A stretch of DNA of 37,408 nucleotides, taken from positions 1 through 37,408 of the IMG/VR virus record IMGVR_UViG_3300020205_004331; one strand, 5' to 3'. The position numbers were made by a program, and so were the translations under genes. The DNA comes from a virus. Below are positions 32,650 to 37,408 of this stretch, one piece after another. Under the pieces are notes generated by a model. That model saw only the letters and a list, made by a program, of their open reading frames with translations. It was not told where the DNA came from and searched no databases. Within the stretch, counting starts at the first letter, position 1; the number at the start of each line of letters is the position of its first letter.

Positions 32650-33051
32650 ATGAAAACGCGATTCATCGTTATACCCGTCAACCTAGGCATCAATATTGAT
32701 GATATTATAAGTACAGATCTAACTGATCTGACAACAGAATCAAGATCCGAATTAGATAAAGCACTTAACATAGCCAAAGCAGTACAAAGCGTCAAAATAG
32801 AAAAAACCAAGCAAAAAGAAGAAAAAACCACTAAGCTACAACAGAACATAATTGCCCTATATGAAGCAATTAAAAATGCCAACACAACAGGCGTATCATC
32901 AAAAGACGTAAAAACAATACTAAACGACGAATCAGTAAACCTAAGCACATTGACACCAAAATTACGAACATACCTGAAAGAGCAAGACCCCGAATTTGAA
33001 TTAGAAAAAGTCACAAGAGCAGGAACAGTATATTATCGCTTCTCTAAATAG
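32650..33051 (+). CDS. Unknown plus-strand protein, coiled coil + wHTH-like end
   Basis: A 133-residue protein with a Lys/Gln/Glu-rich coiled coil (about 55-80, VKIEKTKQKEEKTTKL). The C-terminal half (SSKDVKTILNDESVN then EKVTRAGTVYYRF) has the look of a winged helix, hence possibly DNA binding. SD weak. Its 3' end overlaps the minus gene 33044-33973 by eight bases. A/C-ending codons. Function unknown. Confidence 0.6.
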   Translation: MKTRFIVIPVNLGINIDDIISTDLTDLTTESRSELDKALNIAKAVQSVKIEKTKQKEEKTTKLQQNIIALYEAIKNANTTGVSSKDVKTILNDESVNLSTLTPKLRTYLKEQDPEFELEKVTRAGTVYYRFSK

Positions 33052-33973
33052 GCTTTTTCTCGACAAACCCCCTCTGAGCATATTTAATTAGCCTCAAAAC
33101 GCAGCTACTGATATCCATACAGTGATCCCACTGAGCATAACTTCCAACGCAATGAATGCCTAAATTCTCCACAATATCGAGAAGAGGCATTTCACCCAAC
33201 ACAACATAATCCTTAATGCTCGTACCATCCAAAATGTCAAAGTCCTTTAAAAAAGACATAAAATACTGACCTGGGTAAGGAATTTCCTCATTAAAGTAAA
33301 ACAAATACCTATTTTTCGCAATATTAGAAACCTTAAAAAATGAAAACATCTTGTCGACCACCATCACCTGATTACTACCCTCAAAATCAAGGTGCTCAGT
33401 ATAGACATGCATAAAATGAACAGGCTTAGCCTTAAGACCATGAGAAACACCACAAAGATCAAAAAGAACATTCAATGGGATAGTGCTAACAATCTTCTCA
33501 TAGTCGACCTTCTTGCCTCCTTCAAAGACTAAAGTCTTATCCTTGATAGCAGTAAGTCTCCCTAGCTCAGCGCCTTTTGAAATATCAGTGGTCTCTAGAT
33601 ACTTTGCATAAAGCTCATTTACTCTTAAATCGTAGACCTCTAGTTCCATATTGTGTTTCATATAAGCACTTATATGAGAAGGCGTATTAACTCCGAACAA
33701 ATTACTAGCCCAATCCATACATATCCCGTCATCATGTTTCTGGTACAACAATCCTCTGATGGAATATGCCCTGTTATACTGAAACTTCTGGACTTTACCG
33801 AATTTATCAGATATAAAGCAATCTACCTCTTTGTTTACCACCATAAAATTGTCATCGAGACTTGGATTAAATGAGAAAAACCTACTCTTATAAAACGGAA
33901 TAATTGTCCAATCTGGCCCTAAAATATCTCTCGCCAGCATCGCAACAACACCAGATCCTAATATGTATTTCAT
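33044..33973 (-). CDS. FAD-dependent oxidoreductase, UDP-galactopyranose mutase-like
   Basis: A 309-residue protein. N-terminal KYILGSGVVAMLA is a dinucleotide-binding loop (GxG then V-A-M-L-A in place of GxxG). The segment LGRLTAIKDKTLVFEGGKKV then DYEKIVSTIPLNVLFDLCG is the second Rossmann strand ending in 'S-T-I-P-L' as in UGM and amine oxidase families. The C-terminal FAD-contact region reads VGSYAQWDHCMDISS. Possible substrate: UDP-galactose to UDP-galactofuranose, feeding the glycosyltransferases (inference). ATG with GGAAGA SD; ATGA overlap with the next gene. Confidence 0.62.
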   Translation of the reverse strand: MKYILGSGVVAMLARDILGPDWTIIPFYKSRFFSFNPSLDDNFMVVNKEVDCFISDKFGKVQKFQYNRAYSIRGLLYQKHDDGICMDWASNLFGVNTPSHISAYMKHNMELEVYDLRVNELYAKYLETTDISKGAELGRLTAIKDKTLVFEGGKKVDYEKIVSTIPLNVLFDLCGVSHGLKAKPVHFMHVYTEHLDFEGSNQVMVVDKMFSFFKVSNIAKNRYLFYFNEEIPYPGQYFMSFLKDFDILDGTSIKDYVVLGEMPLLDIVENLGIHCVGSYAQWDHCMDISSCVLRLIKYAQRGFVEKKPI

Positions 33974-34422
33974 TCTTCCACCAAATCCTCATCGAAATTG
34001 ATACCAAGGTCACTCTTAGGAAGCTTTTTACCAGAACCATAATCTATGAAGTCACCACCAAACACAGCCTTCCTCCTATCAATATCAACCGGCTTATTAA
34101 AGCCAACATTAGGATTAAAAGCATGATCTATAAGATCAAACAAGTTAATAATATTGGCTTTAATAGGATCTATAAAAGGGAATACTGGTTTAGGTCTCAA
34201 ACTCTCACATTGTTCACAGACACACTCACCAGACAATTCATACACTATACCAGCCCCACACGCAGGACAAGTCAGTAAAACCTTAATCGGCCTCACAAGA
34301 TCACCAAACGCATCCAGAGACTTTCGATGATCAACTATATTACCACTAAACTCAAAAGGTCGAGCATAGACCTTCACACCATAGATATCGACTTCGACCA
34401 AATCGTACGGATTATAACTCAC
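33970..34422 (-). CDS. Zinc-ribbon protein
   Basis: A 150-residue protein with a CPACGAG (near 52) and CVCEQC (near 68) pair, a clear four-Cys zinc ribbon, a basic segment (VDIDRRKAVF) and an acidic end. Start overlaps the upstream gene (ATGA), as does its end with the FAD enzyme. Such phage ribbons often are late-transcription factors or replisome parts, but not demonstrable here. Confidence 0.62.
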   Translation of the reverse strand: MSYNPYDLVEVDIYGVKVYARPFEFSGNIVDHRKSLDAFGDLVRPIKVLLTCPACGAGIVYELSGECVCEQCESLRPKPVFPFIDPIKANIINLFDLIDHAFNPNVGFNKPVDIDRRKAVFGGDFIDYGSGKKLPKSDLGINFDEDLVEE

Positions 34423-34964
34423 GATGAACTAGACCAGGATGATTCAACAGGCACGTTTTGTTTAGAAACCCAGTAACTATATCTATCTTTACAAATACAA
34501 ATTTCAAGGTCCCTGGAGGATGTTTCTACTGAAGCATTCTTCCTAAAATCGACCCCACCACAGGAGCATACATTCTTAGAAATACCATTTTTCCCGCATT
34601 TTAAGCAGGCAAATAACTGCTTAGACATATTGACAGTTACTTTGCCAAAAACAGCATAATAAAAAACATCAGAAGACACAAGATCTATACCAGTTAAACC
34701 ACAAAAGTGCTTTACGATACCAGTCTTGTTGTTCATGCTAGAAGTATAAACACTAACGACTTCGTCTGAGATACTTTCATAACATACAGTACAAAAATCC
34801 AAAGATTTTTCCGGCTTTTGCTGTAGAATATCTGTTATAGGTGGCCTCCGACCACCATATTGCTTCACCTTCATACAATTCACACTATAATAATCAAAGT
34901 CTTCCTTATTTGTCGATTTGCACAAATCACATATGATTCCTGTTTGGTCTTGTGTTTGCATCAT
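34419..34964 (-). CDS. Multi-Cys zinc protein
   Basis: A 181-residue protein with four Cys pairs: CDLC (12-15), CTVC near 58, CLKCGKNG near 118, CSCGG near 131, and CICK near 156. The start overlaps the polymerase end by 38 bases. Likely binds two zinc ions and nucleic acid or protein. The C-terminus is Ser-rich. Family unknown. Confidence 0.62.
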   Translation of the reverse strand: MMQTQDQTGIICDLCKSTNKEDFDYYSVNCMKVKQYGGRRPPITDILQQKPEKSLDFCTVCYESISDEVVSVYTSSMNNKTGIVKHFCGLTGIDLVSSDVFYYAVFGKVTVNMSKQLFACLKCGKNGISKNVCSCGGVDFRKNASVETSSRDLEICICKDRYSYWVSKQNVPVESSWSSSS

Positions 34965-37408
34965 ATTTTCTCTTAAGTTTTGATATCTTCTGACGTCTAC
35001 TTACACAAAACATGCCACGAGCATCAAAATCAACAGGGATGTGAATACCGATGCCGGGCTCGAAACACGCTTCATCTTGCATCATCAATTCCTTCTCCCA
35101 CACAAACACCATACACTCAGTTAACCCATCAGTACCATAAATCTTGCCATAAGGCTTACCTGTCTTAGTCATGTCTCTCGTAAATTTACTAGTCACCAGA
35201 TGCAAGAAATTATTTCCTTCGTCCCTAAAAGCGCGATCCTTAGAAGCAGCTATGGTTCCATCACCAATTATCTTATAAGAACCAAGCGGAGAATCGAGGT
35301 AGTACCCAATGTAATCCTGCTGAAAAGCTAACCTCTCTTCTAAAGTAAAATCGTCTAATATGACTTTATTTATATTCTCTAAAGTGATGTCGATCTTAGG
35401 CATCCATTTCGTTATCGCTGTAGGAATTTTATTGCGTTTAGGATAGGCACGGCGGTACTCTTGTTCTTGGCGCTCACGCTCCTTAGCGATCGTCTTCTCA
35501 TCCCATCCTTCCAGGGCCATAATGTCCTTGTGAAGCTGCACCTTCATCTCTCTTATGTCCTTATTCACAGAGCAGTAAAAATACTGATAATATATCCATA
35601 AAGCACGGCTGTTCCCATGACCAGGTAGCTTTTGGAAAGCATTTAACTTGATAAACCTTTCCAAAACAGGCTTACTCCTCCGGCCAGAATCCTCACCACC
35701 AACAAAATCATCAAGGGACTTATAATCACCTTTTCCAGCAAAAACCAAAGCGGCTGAATCACCAATGCCTTTTATGCCAATCATACCCTGATTAATACTG
35801 TCACCAGATACCTTAAAACCACGTTGCAAGTTATTAATGTCAATTGTGCCGAAATGAACACCCTCGGCTGGAGTCTCTGGTTTATACTTTCCACTATACG
35901 TAATCTCAGAAGGTTTCCACTCCTCAGACCTAGCCATACCCATATATCTTGGTAACTTCTTTGCATGGCAGTCACTCATAATCGCTGCCCAGAATTCCGG
36001 AGCGAAGTGTGCCTTAAGCCACAAACACCTCATAGTCAGCAGACAGTAACTCACGCTGTGCGACTTATTAAATGCATACCTACCGAACGTCTCCATCTTT
36101 TCCCACCAGTACGCAGCAGCTTCTTCACCAATCGACTTGCCAGCCCCCTCAAGCCACTTATTCTTAATTGGTTTCAATTTATGTGTCCATTTCTTAGCTA
36201 CAGCCTTACGAGCGTCCTGAGATTCTGGACTGGTAAAATCGGCCAATCTCTGCCATAAAGCTTGCAACTGCTCCTGGTAAACAATCACGCCATAAGTGGA
36301 CTCAAGAACAGCTAGAAAATCAGGATGTAATTTCTCTTTCCACTTCATTAAACTATCATCACGATTGGCCATCGCTTCCGGAATAGACTGCATAGGTCCC
36401 GGGTGACCCATTGCGTTCAATAGCATTAAATCCTCAAAAGATTTCACACCATGTTCTAAAATTCCCTTTGCATTGTCAGTATCGAATTGGAAAATACCGT
36501 CAGTCTTCTTATCGTTAGCCAGCTTCAAAGCCGCAGGATCGTCCATACTCATGAAATGCTTCTCACCACTCTGATCAAAATAATAGCCAATCACACGCTG
36601 CTCAGGATCATTATAATCCATACCCTCTAAATTATCACCAAAAGAAATACCACGATTTTCCTCGATGAATTTACAAGCCTCGAACAGATATTTTACAGTC
36701 TTCAACCCAAGCAAATCCCACTTCACATAACCAAATTTACTCAACTGAGTCGTTCGCCCCTCAGTCCACATACTAACCCAAAACCCCTTCTTACCGCTTT
36801 TAGCAAGTGGAACATTGCCGAACAACGGCCTATCTGTAATAATAAGTGCACCGGCATGCATGCCTTGATTTCTAATCCGTCCAACCAGCTGTTTTGCGTA
36901 ATCGACCACATTAGGATGGATGCGATAGAGCTCAGCAAGTTCTTTCACTTCTGCTAAAAGCTTACCTATGGTTGGAGCTTCAGTATCTGTCTGATTACAA
37001 GATGGACATATTTTCGCATCATGTACCTTACCACAGTCTTGTTCAGCCCCTTCGATTATAATCCGGCTTTTGCAAACAGAAAATCCGCCTTCTCTTAGAT
37101 CATCGACTTCATCGGGCATCACAGTAGTGAAACGCTCTGCCTCGTATCGTGTCATTACCCCCAGAGCGGAAGACACATCTAAAATCGCGCTTCTTAATTT
37201 GTAAGTCTGCCAAGTCCCCACAGAGCAAACACTGCCATAGACATCATCAACGTGGCTCCCATAGCGTTGAATCGCGTATTCCTTCAAAGGATCTCTAGAT
37301 TCTGGTATGCAATCAATATCAATGTCAGGCATGTCAGTATCCTTAGTGATATCTTCGGGATAATGCCCATACTTGTTTTTATAGCTCATAACACTAGAAG
37401 CCGCGATC
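34927..37408 (-). CDS. DNA polymerase III alpha, C-family (DnaE-like), partial
   Basis: The frame is open to the window edge (in-frame codons upstream of the ATG at 37389 have no stop). At least 820 residues: MPDIDID with D22/D24 and KWDLLGLKT with D225 as the polymerase Asp triad, IRNQGMHAGALII (residues 172-184), an extra Cys site (C106, C119, C128, C131) in the palm region, fingers, HhH (GMIGIKGIGDSAALVF near 540) and OB fold (about 700-780). The PHP and N-terminal palm would lie beyond the edge or in another gene. Replicative enzyme of the phage. Confidence 0.9.
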   Translation of the reverse strand, partial: IAASSVMSYKNKYGHYPEDITKDTDMPDIDIDCIPESRDPLKEYAIQRYGSHVDDVYGSVCSVGTWQTYKLRSAILDVSSALGVMTRYEAERFTTVMPDEVDDLREGGFSVCKSRIIIEGAEQDCGKVHDAKICPSCNQTDTEAPTIGKLLAEVKELAELYRIHPNVVDYAKQLVGRIRNQGMHAGALIITDRPLFGNVPLAKSGKKGFWVSMWTEGRTTQLSKFGYVKWDLLGLKTVKYLFEACKFIEENRGISFGDNLEGMDYNDPEQRVIGYYFDQSGEKHFMSMDDPAALKLANDKKTDGIFQFDTDNAKGILEHGVKSFEDLMLLNAMGHPGPMQSIPEAMANRDDSLMKWKEKLHPDFLAVLESTYGVIVYQEQLQALWQRLADFTSPESQDARKAVAKKWTHKLKPIKNKWLEGAGKSIGEEAAAYWWEKMETFGRYAFNKSHSVSYCLLTMRCLWLKAHFAPEFWAAIMSDCHAKKLPRYMGMARSEEWKPSEITYSGKYKPETPAEGVHFGTIDINNLQRGFKVSGDSINQGMIGIKGIGDSAALVFAGKGDYKSLDDFVGGEDSGRRSKPVLERFIKLNAFQKLPGHGNSRALWIYYQYFYCSVNKDIREMKVQLHKDIMALEGWDEKTIAKERERQEQEYRRAYPKRNKIPTAITKWMPKIDITLENINKVILDDFTLEERLAFQQDYIGYYLDSPLGSYKIIGDGTIAASKDRAFRDEGNNFLHLVTSKFTRDMTKTGKPYGKIYGTDGLTECMVFVWEKELMMQDEACFEPGIGIHIPVDFDARGMFCVSRRQKISKLKRKYDANTRPNRNHM

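Overview
The window reads as a contiguous piece of a large tailed phage genome (contractile-tailed, T4-like myovirus architecture). The evidence is a tail sheath, tail tubes, a T4-type baseplate protein and neck proteins in T4-like order, next to a phage replication and recombination block. Genes are tightly packed, often with ATGA or TTGA overlaps. Nearly all lie on the minus strand, interrupted by five small plus-strand genes. I see no tRNA, CRISPR array, integrase or insertion sequence. The host cannot be named. One exported Val-rich protein is faintly reminiscent of planctomycete proteins, which is only a hint.

Layout, by coordinate (transcription mostly runs right to left). 37-1092: TOPRIM primase. 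1106-11158: virion module, comprising an Ig-like structural protein, a T4_baseplate-type protein with a candidate frameshift extension, three tandem tail-tube paralogs, a 963-residue sheath, a small conserved-looking protein, and four or five neck/tail-completion proteins. 11271-14439: small structural and unknown genes, several separated by strong intrinsic terminators, including a DUF5872-like protein and a secreted protein. 14512-15966: plus/minus mixture of unknown genes. 15941-20374: glycosylation cassette of four coupled glycosyltransferase-like genes, the last one with two GT-A domains joined by a Gln-Pro repeat linker. 20376-23355: small unknown, membrane and Cys-rich genes plus a PD-(D/E)XK nuclease.

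23394-37408: replication and recombination module, with a 5' nuclease, a gp32-like SSB, a UvsY-like mediator candidate, a degenerate family A DNA polymerase, zinc-ribbon proteins, a GroES-like co-chaperonin, a DnaB-type helicase, a bacterial-type RecA, an FAD-dependent UDP-galactopyranose-mutase-like protein, and a C-family (DnaE-type) replicative polymerase that runs off the right edge.

How they fit together (inference): DnaE-type polymerase, helicase, primase and SSB would form the replisome. RecA, the mediator candidate, the SSB and nucleases would support recombination-dependent replication. The separate 5' nuclease and the exonuclease-less PolA-like protein together correspond to a Pol I split into parts. 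The most unusual points are the second polymerase with altered active-site residues, the triple tail tube, the candidate +1/-2 frameshift in the baseplate gene, a terminator-like hairpin inside the 5' nuclease gene just downstream of the SSB gene, and plus-strand genes with no room for conventional promoters.
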